A stretch of DNA of 36,573 bases from Clostridia bacterium (GCA_017396895.1 JAFQKN010000025.1:1-36573), one strand, 5' to 3'. Positions 7,583-17,332 are shown, numbered from the stretch's first letter. Program-made: numbers and translations. Notes: generated from the letters alone by a model not told the origin.

Positions 7583-8471
7583 AAACGGTTTTAAGTCCAA
7601 TCTCTCCGCAACTTTTACCATCTATATCACCATGCTCATTATGAGCGTTGTGCTGGGTGCATTGATCCTGTTTGATTTTACGTCATTCGGAACCAACGGT
7701 GCCGTTGCGGCTCTGGTTTCCAAACTGGTCGTGTCTGCCGCACTGTGCGTCACGTCGATCGTATCTGTCATTCTGACGCTCGTTGCCGTGTTCGGTGATT
7801 TTTCGAGAAGTATGTACGGTACGGAAGGCCACCTGACCATGGCTCTGCCCGTCAGAGGTTCGGCTTTGTTGCTTGCCAAATGGATCTCGGGTACACTGTG
7901 TGTGATCATCAGTTATCTTGTTTTTTATCTCAGCCTTATTTTCTGCGCTTTTTCGGTGCTGACGGATCTGAGTGGGTATATCAACGCAGGTGATGCGGCA
8001 TCCTATAATGTCTACGCGATCGCATGGCAGTTCATCACCTATGCCATTGAGGCTTCGGGCAAGATCATTCCCGATGAAAGCATCATCTTCACCATGGTCA
8101 ACCTCTATGCCTTCGAAGGGGCGGTTCGTGTCTGCATCTTTGTATTGCTTGTTTTCTTCTCCATTACGCTGGCACACGTTCGTCCTTTCAATAAGATCAA
8201 AAAACTCGGACCGATCCTTTATTTCTTCGCAAGTTTTGCCGTTGTGGAAGGCATTTCCAAACTTGTTTCCGCAATGGTCAAAGTCTATATGCTCATTGAT
8301 GCCAACTATGCATTCACCTTTACGCTGTATGAAAGCGAAGCCAACCTTGCATGGTCTTACGGTTTGGGGGCATATCCCATCACAGGTGTTTACTGTTCGG
8401 CACTCATGTCTATTGCCGTGTTCCTGGTAACGGCTTATCTCATCGACCGCAAGGTGAATGTTGACGCATAA
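7563..8471 (+). CDS. ABC-2 type transporter permease
   Basis: A 302-aa membrane protein starting MLGKLIKNGFKSNLSATFTI. The ATG at 7563 is chosen because AAGGAGG lies 10 nt upstream, inside the 3' end of the ATPase gene. About six hydrophobic segments are visible, including TIYITMLIMSVVLGALILFDF, a long stretch near KLVVSAALCVTSIVSVILTLVAVF, and later segments around residues 95-130, 185-215, 220-240 and 270-295. The topology is typical of exporters that pair with a separate short ATPase. With the preceding gene it should form an exporter for a lipid, peptide or antibiotic-like compound. It has no close named family visible by eye. Confidence 0.88.
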   Translation: MLGKLIKNGFKSNLSATFTIYITMLIMSVVLGALILFDFTSFGTNGAVAALVSKLVVSAALCVTSIVSVILTLVAVFGDFSRSMYGTEGHLTMALPVRGSALLLAKWISGTLCVIISYLVFYLSLIFCAFSVLTDLSGYINAGDAASYNVYAIAWQFITYAIEASGKIIPDESIIFTMVNLYAFEGAVRVCIFVLLVFFSITLAHVRPFNKIKKLGPILYFFASFAVVEGISKLVSAMVKVYMLIDANYAFTFTLYESEANLAWSYGLGAYPITGVYCSALMSIAVFLVTAYLIDRKVNVDA

Positions 8472-8495
8472 AACCGATAAAGGAGGCGTGTTCAT

Positions 8496-9113
8496 TTGGA
8501 TCTGCACATTATTGATATCTCGCGCGATATTATGGAGTGCCCCGTTTATCCCGGTGATCCGGCTCCGCAACTGTCTTTGGTCAGCGGAATTGCGCAGGGC
8601 GATGCCTGCAATACCGCACAACTGACCGCCTGCCTGCACACGGGCACACACGCGGATGCACCCTTGCATTTCATTGACCGCGGCACTCCCATCAACAAAA
8701 TGGATCTTTCCCTGTTTGTGGGTGAATGCGCAGTGATCGAATGCTCACCCGGATTGATTACCGGGGAGACGGTCAACCGTTGTTTTCCGCGAAACGTACA
8801 GCGTTTGCTTATCAAAGGCAACGGACAGGCATTTTTCGACGTGACCGCCGCTGAGGAACTGACCTATGCAGGGGTTCGGCTGATCGGTACGGATGCCATG
8901 TCCGTGGGCGCATTCGGAAATGAAGCCGCGCCGCACAAAGCGTTTCTTCGTGAGGGAACGGCAATTCTTGAAAATCTGGATCTTTCAAAAGTCAGACCGG
9001 GGAAATACTTTTTAATGGCGCAACCCGTCAAGATCAAAGGTGTGGAGGCGGCTCCCTGCCGCGCACTGTTGGTGGACGGTCATATCTTTTGGGGCGGCAG
9101 TAACATCCCTTGA
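8496..9113 (+). CDS. Cyclase family protein / kynurenine formamidase-like metal hydrolase
   Basis: A 205-aa protein starting at TTG 8496, supported by AAAGGAGG at 8479-8486 and by the protein beginning directly at the DISRDI strand typical of the family. The zinc-binding motif HTGTHADAPLH is present (His 48, His 52, Asp 54, His 58), matching the HxGTHxDxPxH signature of the KynB-like cyclase superfamily. Members hydrolyse N-formylkynurenine or related amides and lactones. There is no other tryptophan degradation gene nearby, so the true substrate is open. It lies 24 nt after the ABC permease and is probably the last gene of that operon. A T-rich 62-nt gap separates it from pgk. Confidence 0.88.
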   Translation: MDLHIIDISRDIMECPVYPGDPAPQLSLVSGIAQGDACNTAQLTACLHTGTHADAPLHFIDRGTPINKMDLSLFVGECAVIECSPGLITGETVNRCFPRNVQRLLIKGNGQAFFDVTAAEELTYAGVRLIGTDAMSVGAFGNEAAPHKAFLREGTAILENLDLSKVRPGKYFLMAQPVKIKGVEAAPCRALLVDGHIFWGGSNIP

Positions 9114-9175
9114 GTTATTTATTGTTTTTTCTTTTGTCTTAAATTTATTTTTTCATATTAAAGGAGTCAAAAACT

Positions 9176-10366
9176 ATGGGCAATCTTAACAAAAAAACCG
9201 TAGAGAATCTTGACGTAAAAGGCAAGAAAGTTCTCGTCCGTTGCGATTTCAACGTCAAGATGGAAAACGGCGTTATCACCAGTGACAAGCGTGTTGTCGC
9301 AGCACTTCCCACCATCAAGTACCTCATTGAAAACGGTGCAAAGCTGATCCTTTGCTCCCACCTCGGCAGACCGAAGGGTGAATTCAATCCCGAATTCTCC
9401 ATGAAGCCTGTTGCAGAATGCCTGTCCAAGTATCTCGGCCGGGAAGTCAAACTCGCTTCTGACGTTGTCGGTGAAAGCGCACAGGCTCTTGCCGCCGATC
9501 TCAAAGAAGGCGAAGTCATGCTTCTTGAAAACGTACGTTTTGAACCCGGCGAAACCAAGAACTGCCCGGAATTGAGCAAAAAGTTTGCTGCACTTGCCGA
9601 TCTGTACGTCAGCGATGCTTTCGGTTCCGTTCACAGAGCACACGCCTCCACCGCAGGTGTTGCGGCATACCTTCCCTCTGCTGTCGGTTTCCTCATTCAG
9701 AAGGAACTCGAAGTCATGGGCGGCGCACTTGAAAATCCCGTTCGTCCTCTTGTTGCCGTTCTCGGCGGCGCAAAGGTTTCCGACAAGATCGGCGTAATTG
9801 AAAACCTCATTGAAAAATGTGACACCATCATCATCGGCGGCGGTATGGCTTATACCTTCTTCAAGGCTCTGGGCAAAGAAGTCGGCACTTCCATCTGCGA
9901 ATACGACAAACTTGACCTTGCACGTGATCTGATGGCTAAAGCACGCGAAAAGGGCGTCAACTTCCTGATCCCCGTGGATAACGTGATCGGTAAAGAATAC
10001 AAGGAAGATACGCTCTTTATGCGCATTTATTCCGATTCCATTCCCGACGGTTGGATGGGACTTGACATCGGCAAGACCACGCAGGAACTCTTCTCGAAGT
10101 CCATTCAGGGTGCCGGCACCGTGATCTGGAACGGCCCGATGGGTGTTTCCGAATGGGAAAACTTTGCAGCAGGTACCACTGCCGTTGCACAGGCCATTGC
10201 TGATTCGGGTGCGATCTCCATCATCGGCGGCGGCGACTCCGCAGCAGCGATCAAGAAACTCGGCTTTGCCGACAAGATGACGCACATCTCCACCGGCGGC
10301 GGCGCATCTCTTGAATTCCTTGAAGGCAAAGAACTGCCCGGTATTGCTTGCATCAGCGAGAAATAA
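9176..10366 (+). CDS. pgk: Phosphoglycerate kinase
   Basis: A 396-aa protein of standard length. Family landmarks include [13 protein letters not shown] near residue 22, [20 protein letters not shown], the [13 protein letters not shown] substrate loop, [13 protein letters not shown], the [10 protein letters not shown] strand, [10 protein letters not shown] and the C-terminal GGGDSAAA nucleotide loop. The enzyme converts 1,3-bisphosphoglycerate plus ADP to 3-phosphoglycerate plus ATP in the cytosol. AAAGGAG precedes the ATG. It is the first of three glycolytic genes (pgk, tpiA, gpmI); gapA and eno are not adjacent. No convincing promoter was found: a TTGTCT/TATTAA pair at 9134-9161 would put the transcription start too close to the ATG. 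Confidence 0.98.
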   Translation: MGNLNKKTVENLDVKGKKVLVRCDFNVKMENGVITSDKRVVAALPTIKYLIENGAKLILCSHLGRPKGEFNPEFSMKPVAECLSKYLGREVKLASDVVGESAQALAADLKEGEVMLLENVRFEPGETKNCPELSKKFAALADLYVSDAFGSVHRAHASTAGVAAYLPSAVGFLIQKELEVMGGALENPVRPLVAVLGGAKVSDKIGVIENLIEKCDTIIIGGGMAYTFFKALGKEVGTSICEYDKLDLARDLMAKAREKGVNFLIPVDNVIGKEYKEDTLFMRIYSDSIPDGWMGLDIGKTTQELFSKSIQGAGTVIWNGPMGVSEWENFAAGTTAVAQAIADSGAISIIGGGDSAAAIKKLGFADKMTHISTGGGASLEFLEGKELPGIACISEK

Positions 10367-10384
10367 GAATAATAAATAATTTTG

Positions 10385-10420
10385 CGGGGCACGGGAAGAA
10401 GATCCCGTTCCCCCGTTTTT
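10385..10420 (+). terminator. Attenuator-like hairpin between pgk and tpiA
   Basis: ACGGGA (10391-10396) pairs with TCCCGT (10403-10408) around an AGAAGA loop, and CGGGG (10385-10389) pairs with CCCCG (10411-10415) across a small bulge. A five-T run follows at 10416-10420. It has the form of an intrinsic terminator but sits inside an operon, 16 nt before the tpiA start, so partial termination or RNA processing is likely. Confidence 0.6.
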
Positions 10421-10435
10421 ACGGAGGATAATACA

Positions 10436-11203
10436 ATGAATAAAGCTCTTCGCAAAGCCGTTATTGCCGGCAACTGGAAAATGAACAACACCCCCGACAC
10501 CACCAAGGCCACCATCGAAGCGATGAAACCCCTTGTAGCGGATGCTGACTGTGACGTCGTTCTCTGCGTTCCTTATATCGACATTCCCGCCGCTTTGGAA
10601 GCCACTGCAGGCTCCAACATCAAGATCGGTGCCGAAAACTGCCATTGGGAAGTCAAAGGTGCTTTCACCGGTGAAGTTTCCGCCGAAATGCTCAAAGCTG
10701 TCGGCGTTCCTTACGTTATCATCGGCCATTCCGAAAGAAGACAGTATTTCGGTGAAACCGACGAAACCGTTAACAAGCGTGTCCGTGCGGCTCTGAATGC
10801 AGGTTTGACCGTCATTCTCTGCGTGGGTGAAGTCAAGGAAGAACGTCTGCAGGGCGTTACGAGTGAGATCGTTCGCAAGCAGACCAAGGTTGCGCTCGGC
10901 GGCGTTTCCGAAGCAGAACTTGACAGCATCATTCTTGCTTACGAACCCGTTTGGGCCATCGGTACGGGCCTTACCGCTACACCCGACCAGGCACAGGAAG
11001 TCTGCGCAGACATCCGTGCTCTCATTGCTGAACTCTACAACAAAGAAGCCGCTGACAAGTTCGTCATTCAGTACGGCGGATCCATGAACGCAGGCAATGC
11101 CGCAGAACTGCTCGACAAGGAAGATGTGGACGGCGGTCTCATCGGCGGCGCATCTCTTAAAGCAGAAGATTTCTCCGTCATCGTCAAAGCGGCATCCCGC
11201 TAA
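10436..11203 (+). CDS. tpiA: Triosephosphate isomerase
   Basis: A 255-aa protein. The ATG at 10436 is chosen because GGAGG lies eight bases upstream and the protein then starts MNKALRKAVIAGNWKMN at the family's usual position. Catalytic residues are visible: Asn 13 and Lys 15 in AGNWKMN, His 98 in IIGHSERRQYFGET, Glu 170 in AYEPVWAIGTG, plus the phosphate loops IQYGGSMN and GLIGGASL. It interconverts dihydroxyacetone phosphate and glyceraldehyde 3-phosphate in the cytosol. It sits between pgk and gpmI. A terminator-like hairpin just upstream could lower its expression relative to pgk. Confidence 0.98.
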   Translation: MNKALRKAVIAGNWKMNNTPDTTKATIEAMKPLVADADCDVVLCVPYIDIPAALEATAGSNIKIGAENCHWEVKGAFTGEVSAEMLKAVGVPYVIIGHSERRQYFGETDETVNKRVRAALNAGLTVILCVGEVKEERLQGVTSEIVRKQTKVALGGVSEAELDSIILAYEPVWAIGTGLTATPDQAQEVCADIRALIAELYNKEAADKFVIQYGGSMNAGNAAELLDKEDVDGGLIGGASLKAEDFSVIVKAASR

Positions 11204-11218
11204 AAGTGAGGCAGAAAC

Positions 11219-12787
<1,569 letters not shown>

Positions 12788-12809
12788 GTCTTATAAAAAG
12801 CGTCTGAAA

Positions 12810-12841
12810 AAAAGAGCAGTCCGCCTAAGGGCTGCTCTTTT
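12810..12841. terminator. Terminator after gpmI, possibly bidirectional
   Basis: AAAAGAGCAG (12810-12819) pairs with CTGCTCTTTT (12832-12841) as a perfect 10-bp stem 22 nt after the gpmI stop. It could also stop the convergent XRE gene. Between it and that gene lie two small perfect dyads, CTTGAC-gatt-GTCAAG (12871-12886) and GGCAC-gtt-GTGCC (12913-12925), the second directly after the XRE stop codon. Confidence 0.85.
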
Positions 12842-12926
12842 GGATTTTTATGCGCATTTTTGTGTGTTTACTTGACGATTGTCAAGAAAAAGGCGATATT
12901 TTTGCGCTCGAAGGCACGTTGTGCCC

Positions 12927-13160
12927 TTATTTGCTGTTCTCAGGTCTGGCGTAATCTGCAGGAAGCCCTAATAGATAATCAGCCGACACCTTGAAAAAGC
13001 GGCACAGGGAAATAATGTCATTCAGGCTCGGCTCGTAGGTGTTGCGTTCAATGTAAGATATTTTTCGTTGTGTCGCATGAATGGCTTCGCCTAACTGCGT
13101 CTGATTGAGTTCAGCGTCTTCTCGTAAATTGCGTATTTTTTCTCCAAAAGTTAAATCCAT
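12927..13160 (-). CDS. XRE-family helix-turn-helix repressor
   Basis: A 77-aa one-domain regulator: helices LTFGEKIRNLREDAEL, NQTQLGEAIHATQRKISYIER (the HTH) and LNDIISLCRFFKVSADYLLG, a classic Cro/C1 layout. The ATG at 13160 is preferred over the GTG three codons earlier, because GGTGAG sits four to five nt before it and overlaps that GTG. It is divergent from the lipoprotein gene at 13312. The intergenic region holds two 17-bp dyads with TAGAC/GTCTA-type arms, placed where such a protein would bind. It most likely represses the lipoprotein and itself. Confidence 0.92.
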   Translation of the reverse strand: MDLTFGEKIRNLREDAELNQTQLGEAIHATQRKISYIERNTYEPSLNDIISLCRFFKVSADYLLGLPADYARPENSK

Positions 13161-13185
13161 TTTTCTCACCGATTAAATTCTACAT

Positions 13186-13202
13186 TAGACAGAAAAAGTC
13201 TA
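13186..13202. promoter_or_regulatory. Operator 1 (XRE-type dyad)
   Basis: TAGACAGAAAAAGTCTA is a perfect inverted repeat with 5-bp arms. It ends directly at the -35 box of the lipoprotein promoter and covers the region where the XRE gene's own promoter should lie (a weak minus-strand TAGAAT at 13177-13182). Confidence 0.65.
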
Positions 13203-13231
13203 TTGACTTTTAGACGGAAAACATCTATAAT
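13203..13231 (+). promoter_or_regulatory. Near-consensus sigma-A promoter of the lipoprotein gene
   Basis: TTGACT (13203-13208) and TATAAT (13226-13231) have exactly 17 nt between them, 81 nt upstream of the ATG at 13312. The spacer and the first -10 bases contain operator 2. Confidence 0.85.
13211..13227. promoter_or_regulatory. Operator 2 (XRE-type dyad inside the promoter)
   Basis: TAGACGGAAAACATCTA has the same length, arm position and A-rich centre as operator 1 (13186-13202), with one arm mismatch. It lies between -35 and -10, so binding would exclude RNA polymerase. The centre-to-centre distance of the two sites is 25 bp. Confidence 0.65.
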
Positions 13232-13270
13232 AGGTCTTGCTGTTACAATATTCAGCAAAGAAAAACAAAA

Positions 13271-13293
13271 TATGCGGAGTATGGTTCCGCATA
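13271..13293 (+). other. 5'-UTR hairpin ahead of the lipoprotein gene
   Basis: TATGCGGA (13271-13278) pairs perfectly with TCCGCATA (13286-13293) around a 7-nt loop. It ends seven nt before the AAAGGAAA ribosome binding site, so it may stabilise the leader or affect translation. Confidence 0.5.
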
Positions 13294-13311
13294 AAAAGAA
13301 AGGAAATGGTT

Positions 13312-14397
13312 ATGAAAAAATGGATCGCAATTCTTCTGGCTGTTCTGATGTGTGTATTGCTGTGTGCATGCGGATCTGACAAAAAGGACGATGTTGCCGC
13401 TGATGCAGATGCAAGCGTTGCCGCTACGAATGCAGTGACCGAAGACAGCACAGAAGCAGCCACCGAAGAAGAAACAACCGCAGAACCCGAAAACAAAACA
13501 ATTGACCTGACAACCGATAACGGCTCCATTCAGTATCTCGGCTTTGAAAAGGCTAATGAAGGTTTGACGGAAGATGCAAATGCAATCGTTGTCAAATTCA
13601 GATTCACCAACAAACAGCCTATGCCCGCACAGTGCCAGAGTGCTTTTGTAATTAAGTTCTATCAGGCAGGTGCACAGGTTGACAATGCCGGCTCCTACTC
13701 CTCCAAAGGCGGAGACCAGTATGAGCTTGTCGGTGCATTCTTTAACGAAGCACTCAATGGTGGCAGCGTCGAATTCGGCAAAATCGTTAGCCTGAAGGAC
13801 GATTCTCCCGTTACAATTATGGTGTCTGACCGTTCCGATTCCTCTGTGTATCAGATGATGGAATTTGATCTTAACGGTACGCAGGAAGAAGCAGATGCAG
13901 CACAGGAGACGGCTGCCGCAACAGAAGCCGTAACCGTTGCGCCTGCAACCGAGCCGGAAGAAACCTTTAAGACTATCCGAATCGGCGATTGCATTGAGAC
14001 TGATAAATTTAATTTTACACTGGAAACGGTTGAATTCACCTATGAACTGTTGCCGCCCAATACAAGCAGTGTTTACAGCAGTTATGAAGCAGAGGATAAC
14101 AAGGTCTACATCCATGTAGGCGGAAGTTACTATAACAAGGACAAGAGAGACGTCTGCATCAGAGATCTTTTCATTCCCCATGCCGACTATGATAACGGCT
14201 ATACCTATGACGGATTTGCAGTTGTTGATGATGATAACGACTTCACATGGGTGTCCTCTTATGTCGTTTGCACACCCCTTGAAACATGCGGTTATCACGG
14301 TCTGATCTCCGTACCCGAAATGATCGAATCCTCGGATGCACCGCTGTTTATTACCCTTGAGATCGGCGGAGAAACCTACAGATATGATATCCGATAA
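13312..14397 (+). CDS. Secreted lipoprotein, DUF5067-like
   Basis: The ATG at 13312 follows AAAGGAAA and gives a 361-aa protein with a lipoprotein signal peptide; Cys 20 follows VLLCA. An acidic Thr/Ala/Glu linker (about residues 30-62) precedes a first beta-rich domain with AIVVKFRFTNKQ and a QAGAQVDN segment, which resembles the DUF5067 pattern of Clostridial lipoproteins. A second linker rich in ATE leads to a second beta-rich domain from about residue 220 to the end. It should be anchored on the outer face of the membrane. The role is unknown. It is under a strong promoter with two operators for the divergent XRE protein, so it is probably conditionally induced. The DUF assignment is from memory of the pattern. 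Confidence 0.85.
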   Translation: MKKWIAILLAVLMCVLLCACGSDKKDDVAADADASVAATNAVTEDSTEAATEEETTAEPENKTIDLTTDNGSIQYLGFEKANEGLTEDANAIVVKFRFTNKQPMPAQCQSAFVIKFYQAGAQVDNAGSYSSKGGDQYELVGAFFNEALNGGSVEFGKIVSLKDDSPVTIMVSDRSDSSVYQMMEFDLNGTQEEADAAQETAAATEAVTVAPATEPEETFKTIRIGDCIETDKFNFTLETVEFTYELLPPNTSSVYSSYEAEDNKVYIHVGGSYYNKDKRDVCIRDLFIPHADYDNGYTYDGFAVVDDDNDFTWVSSYVVCTPLETCGYHGLISVPEMIESSDAPLFITLEIGGETYRYDIR

Positions 14398-14414
14398 TTG
14401 ATTCACTTATACGA

Positions 14415-14457
14415 TGTCCCTTTTCGTGCTGAAAATGCAACGGAAAGGGGCATTTTT
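14415..14457 (+). terminator. Terminator after the DUF5067-like lipoprotein
   Basis: A 13-bp stem joins 14415-14427 to 14440-14452 with two G-T pairs, followed by TTTTT. It begins 18 nt after the stop codon. Confidence 0.88.
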
Positions 14458-14478
14458 ATAGGCACAGTGCCTTGCGGC

Positions 14479-14507
14479 TTGACTTTCCGTGTAAAAACAG
14501 GTATATT
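14479..14507 (+). promoter_or_regulatory. Sigma-A promoter of the eutH/patatin operon
   Basis: TTGACT (14479-14484) and TATATT (14502-14507) are separated by 17 nt and lie about 40 nt upstream of the EutH start at 14545. Confidence 0.75.
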
Positions 14508-14544
14508 TTTACATATATAAAATGTATTTATAATGAGGGGCTTT

Positions 14545-15633
14545 ATGGAATATATTACCTATGTATGTCTGTTCGTGGCGGCACTTGCGGCACTCGACAG
14601 AATTTTCGGTAACCGCTTCGGGCTTGGCGAAGAACTCGAAAAAGGCATTGAGACCGTCGGTGCGCTGACGCTTTCCATGGCGGGAATGCTTGTTCTTGCA
14701 CCGTTTTTGTCACAGCTGCTCGGAAAATTAAGCGGTGTGTTTCCGTCCTTCCTTGATTTTTCGATCGTGCCGGCCTGTTTTCTTGCAAATGACATGGGCG
14801 GAGCGCACCTTGCAACGCAACTGGCAGGGGATGCGCAGATCGGCGCGTTCAATGGCCTCATTGTGTCATCCATGATGGGCTGTACGGTGTCATTCACCAT
14901 TCCGTTTGCTTTGCAGAAAGCACCCAAGGACAGGCACAGCGACGTCATTTTCGGCATTCTGTGCGGTATGATCGCCATTCCTGTCGGTTGTCTGCTCAGC
15001 GGACTGATGTGCTCACTTCCCGTTGTGCAATTGCTTGTTGACCTGATTCCTCTGTTTTTGTTTGTAGCGTTGATTGCGGTCGGGATTCTGTTTTTCGAAA
15101 AGATCACGATCAAGATCTTTTTGGGATTTGCATGGATCATCCGTGCCGTGATCACATTCGGTCTTTTTGTCGGTATTGTTGAGTTTGCAACAGGGAAGGC
15201 ACTCCTGCCGCAAATGGAAACACTCGGCAACGCGATGGATGTGATCATCAACATCATCTGCATCATGGCAGGTGCTTTTCCCTTGCTCAGCCTTATTAAA
15301 AAAGCACTGCGAAAAGTGTTTGACAAACTCGGTAAAAAACTGGGCATCAATGAGACCGCCGCATTCGGTCTGCTTGCCACCTGCGGATCGAGTGTCAACA
15401 CCTTTGAAATGCAGGAGCAAATGGACCGCAAGGGGCTGGTGCTCAATGCCGCATTCGCCGTAGGTGCATCGTTCGTGTTCGTGGATCACTTGGCATTTAC
15501 AATGGTATTCAATTCGCAATATGTGCCTGCTATGGTGGTCGGCAAACTCGTGACGGGTGTGGTCGGTGTTGTGCTGGCATTTGTGTTTTACAATCGCAGG
15601 CAGAAGAAAAATGCACGTGTGACGGAGGTGTGA
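14545..15633 (+). CDS. eutH: EutH-like ethanolamine permease
   Basis: A 362-aa polytopic membrane protein with about ten hydrophobic segments. The ATG at 14545 is preferred over 14533 because GAGGGG lies before it. Sequence features match EutH: the FLANDMGGAHLA segment, FNGLIVSSMMGCTVSFTIP, FGILCGMIAIPVGCL and the C-terminal AAFGLLATCGSSVNTFEM and FVDHLAFT stretches. EutH moves ethanolamine across the membrane in ethanolamine-utilising bacteria. No eutABC, microcompartment or eutVW genes are nearby. It is followed one nt later by a patatin-like phospholipase in the same operon, which hints at use of ethanolamine from phospholipids. A paralogue with another small substrate is possible. Confidence 0.9.
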   Translation: MEYITYVCLFVAALAALDRIFGNRFGLGEELEKGIETVGALTLSMAGMLVLAPFLSQLLGKLSGVFPSFLDFSIVPACFLANDMGGAHLATQLAGDAQIGAFNGLIVSSMMGCTVSFTIPFALQKAPKDRHSDVIFGILCGMIAIPVGCLLSGLMCSLPVVQLLVDLIPLFLFVALIAVGILFFEKITIKIFLGFAWIIRAVITFGLFVGIVEFATGKALLPQMETLGNAMDVIINIICIMAGAFPLLSLIKKALRKVFDKLGKKLGINETAAFGLLATCGSSVNTFEMQEQMDRKGLVLNAAFAVGASFVFVDHLAFTMVFNSQYVPAMVVGKLVTGVVGVVLAFVFYNRRQKKNARVTEV

Positions 15634-15634
15634 T

Positions 15635-16462
15635 ATGGTCGGTTTTCTGGATGTCGGCGGCGGCATGAAAGGTATCTATACAAGCGGTATTTATGATTAT
15701 TTGATGGATCGGGGAATTGCACCCGCATACTGCATCGGCGTGTCCGCAGGCAGTGCGAATCTGATCACATATATTGCGGGACAGCGTGGGCGAACCTATC
15801 GCTTTTACCACGATTATGCCTTTGAAAAAGAGTACATGAGCCTTTCCAATTTTTTGCACAAAGGCTCGTTTATTGATCTGCATCATATTTATTCCGTTTT
15901 GTCAAACGAAGACGGCAGGGATCCGCTGTCTTATGATGCCATCTGTGCTTCGGATTGCCGATTTACGGCGGTTGCCACCGATGCGCACACGGGAAAGCCG
16001 TATTATCTTACAAAAAGTGATCTGTACCGCAATGACTATACCGTGATGAAGGCGTCCTGTGCCATGCCCATTCTCGGTAAGCCCATCACCATGAATACAA
16101 CAGAACTGTTTGACGGCGGTGTGTCCGATCCCATTCCTTACAAAAAAGCCTTTTCCGACGGGTGTGACAGGTTGGTTGTATGCCTGACCAACCCGCTGTC
16201 GTACGTTAAAAAAGCGATCCCGCAATGGGGAAAACGTCTGTTGGCAGAGTATCCGGCGGCGGCTGAGGCATTGCTTTGTATGCACGAAACTTACAACACC
16301 TGCATGCAGGAACTGTTTGAATTGGAAAAACAGGGAAAGGTACTTTTGGTGGCACCCGAAGAACAGTACAGCATCAGCACCTTGACGCGCAACAAGGAAA
16401 AATTGCAGCAATTGTATGAAGCAGGCTACCGTGACGCGCAAAAAATAATTGCTTTCTTATGA
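15635..16462 (+). CDS. Patatin-like phospholipase (RssA/YjjU-type)
   Basis: A 275-aa protein with the patatin oxyanion motif GGGMKG (residues 8-13), the nucleophile motif GVSAGS (Ser 37) and the catalytic-dyad Asp in FDGGVSDP (Asp 160). These are all the residues needed for a serine/aspartate acyl hydrolase. No signal peptide is seen, so it is cytosolic or peripheral at the inner membrane face. Family members release fatty acids from phospholipids or lysophospholipids. The start codon lies one nt after the EutH stop, with GGAGG inside the EutH 3' end, so translation is coupled. The substrate is not known. Confidence 0.93.
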   Translation: MVGFLDVGGGMKGIYTSGIYDYLMDRGIAPAYCIGVSAGSANLITYIAGQRGRTYRFYHDYAFEKEYMSLSNFLHKGSFIDLHHIYSVLSNEDGRDPLSYDAICASDCRFTAVATDAHTGKPYYLTKSDLYRNDYTVMKASCAMPILGKPITMNTTELFDGGVSDPIPYKKAFSDGCDRLVVCLTNPLSYVKKAIPQWGKRLLAEYPAAAEALLCMHETYNTCMQELFELEKQGKVLLVAPEEQYSISTLTRNKEKLQQLYEAGYRDAQKIIAFL

Positions 16463-16477
16463 TCGGAGGGATTTTTT

Positions 16478-17326
16478 ATGTTTGCAATCGGACTTTCATC
16501 CTGTTCAAAAGAAATCGATGAAGCACTCTTTGCCGCATACAAACAGGCAGGCATTCCCCACATGGAATTGTCTGTGGACGCAGAGGAACTGTCTGAACTT
16601 GATTTGCAGGCCGTTCGCACATGGGCGGATCGGTACGGTATTGATCTGTGGTCGATGCATCTGCCGTTTTCTCCGTTTTATTTTCTCGATCCGTCCGATG
16701 TTGAAAAGGGCGATGTGACACTTGCGTATTTCCGTCAGTGCATCCGAAAAGGAACAGCGATCGGAATTCGTCGCTTTGTGGTGCATCCTTCTGCAGAGCC
16801 GATCGAAGATACTGACCGTCATGCAAGAATGGAATGCGCAAAACGGACTTTGGCTGCCCTTGCCGATTTTGCGGCACAGTTCAATGCCGTGATCGCGGTG
16901 GAAAATCTGCCGCGCACCTGTCTCGGTCGGGACAGTAAGGATATACTCGAACTTCTTTCTGCGCACGAGGCCTTGCGTGTCTGCTATGATACCAACCACC
17001 TGTTGGGCGAAGATGCGGTGCGCTTTATTGAAGCGGTGGGGGACAAGATCATCACCACCCATGTTTCTGATTATGATTTTCTCAATGAACGGCACTGGTT
17101 GCCGGGCGAGGGCAAGGTGGACTGGCAGGAAATCCTGCAGGCTCTGCAAAAGGCAGGCTACACGGGGCCGTGGCTGTATGAACTCGGTTTTAAGGCTCCG
17201 AAAACGGTGAATCGTGAACGCGATCTTACGTGTGAAGACTTTGTTCGCAACGCAAATGAACTCTTTGCCGGCGAAAGCCCAACCGTGCATTCCACACCGG
17301 TCGCAGGCTTAAAAGGTTGGAATTAA
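16478..17326 (+). CDS. Sugar phosphate isomerase/epimerase, xylose-isomerase-like TIM barrel
   Basis: A 282-aa protein with the fold features of the AP-endonuclease-2 family: HMELSVDA on strand 1, WSMHLPFSPF, RFVVHPSAEP, a metal-binding Glu in VIAVENLPRT, an Asp/His pair in CYDTNHLLGE, ITTHVSDYD (His), the LPGEGKVDW loop typical of this family and the final Glu in WLYELGF. It starts 15 nt after the patatin gene with GGAGGG upstream. It is not obviously a close paralogue of the two isomerases at 1-1613. Its link to the lipid and ethanolamine genes in the same operon is unexplained. It could act on an inositol or a sugar from a glycolipid. Confidence 0.9.
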   Translation: MFAIGLSSCSKEIDEALFAAYKQAGIPHMELSVDAEELSELDLQAVRTWADRYGIDLWSMHLPFSPFYFLDPSDVEKGDVTLAYFRQCIRKGTAIGIRRFVVHPSAEPIEDTDRHARMECAKRTLAALADFAAQFNAVIAVENLPRTCLGRDSKDILELLSAHEALRVCYDTNHLLGEDAVRFIEAVGDKIITTHVSDYDFLNERHWLPGEGKVDWQEILQALQKAGYTGPWLYELGFKAPKTVNRERDLTCEDFVRNANELFAGESPTVHSTPVAGLKGWN

Positions 17327-17332
17327 GTGAAT

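Noticed and set aside
9134..9161. pgk promoter candidate TTGTCT-16-TATTAA
   Set aside because: The predicted transcript would start about eight nt before the ATG, after the ribosome binding site.
13252..14406. A 384-codon minus-strand frame under the DUF5067-like lipoprotein
   Set aside because: Shadow of the lipoprotein gene; the sense protein has a lipoprotein signal peptide, ribosome binding site, promoter and terminator.
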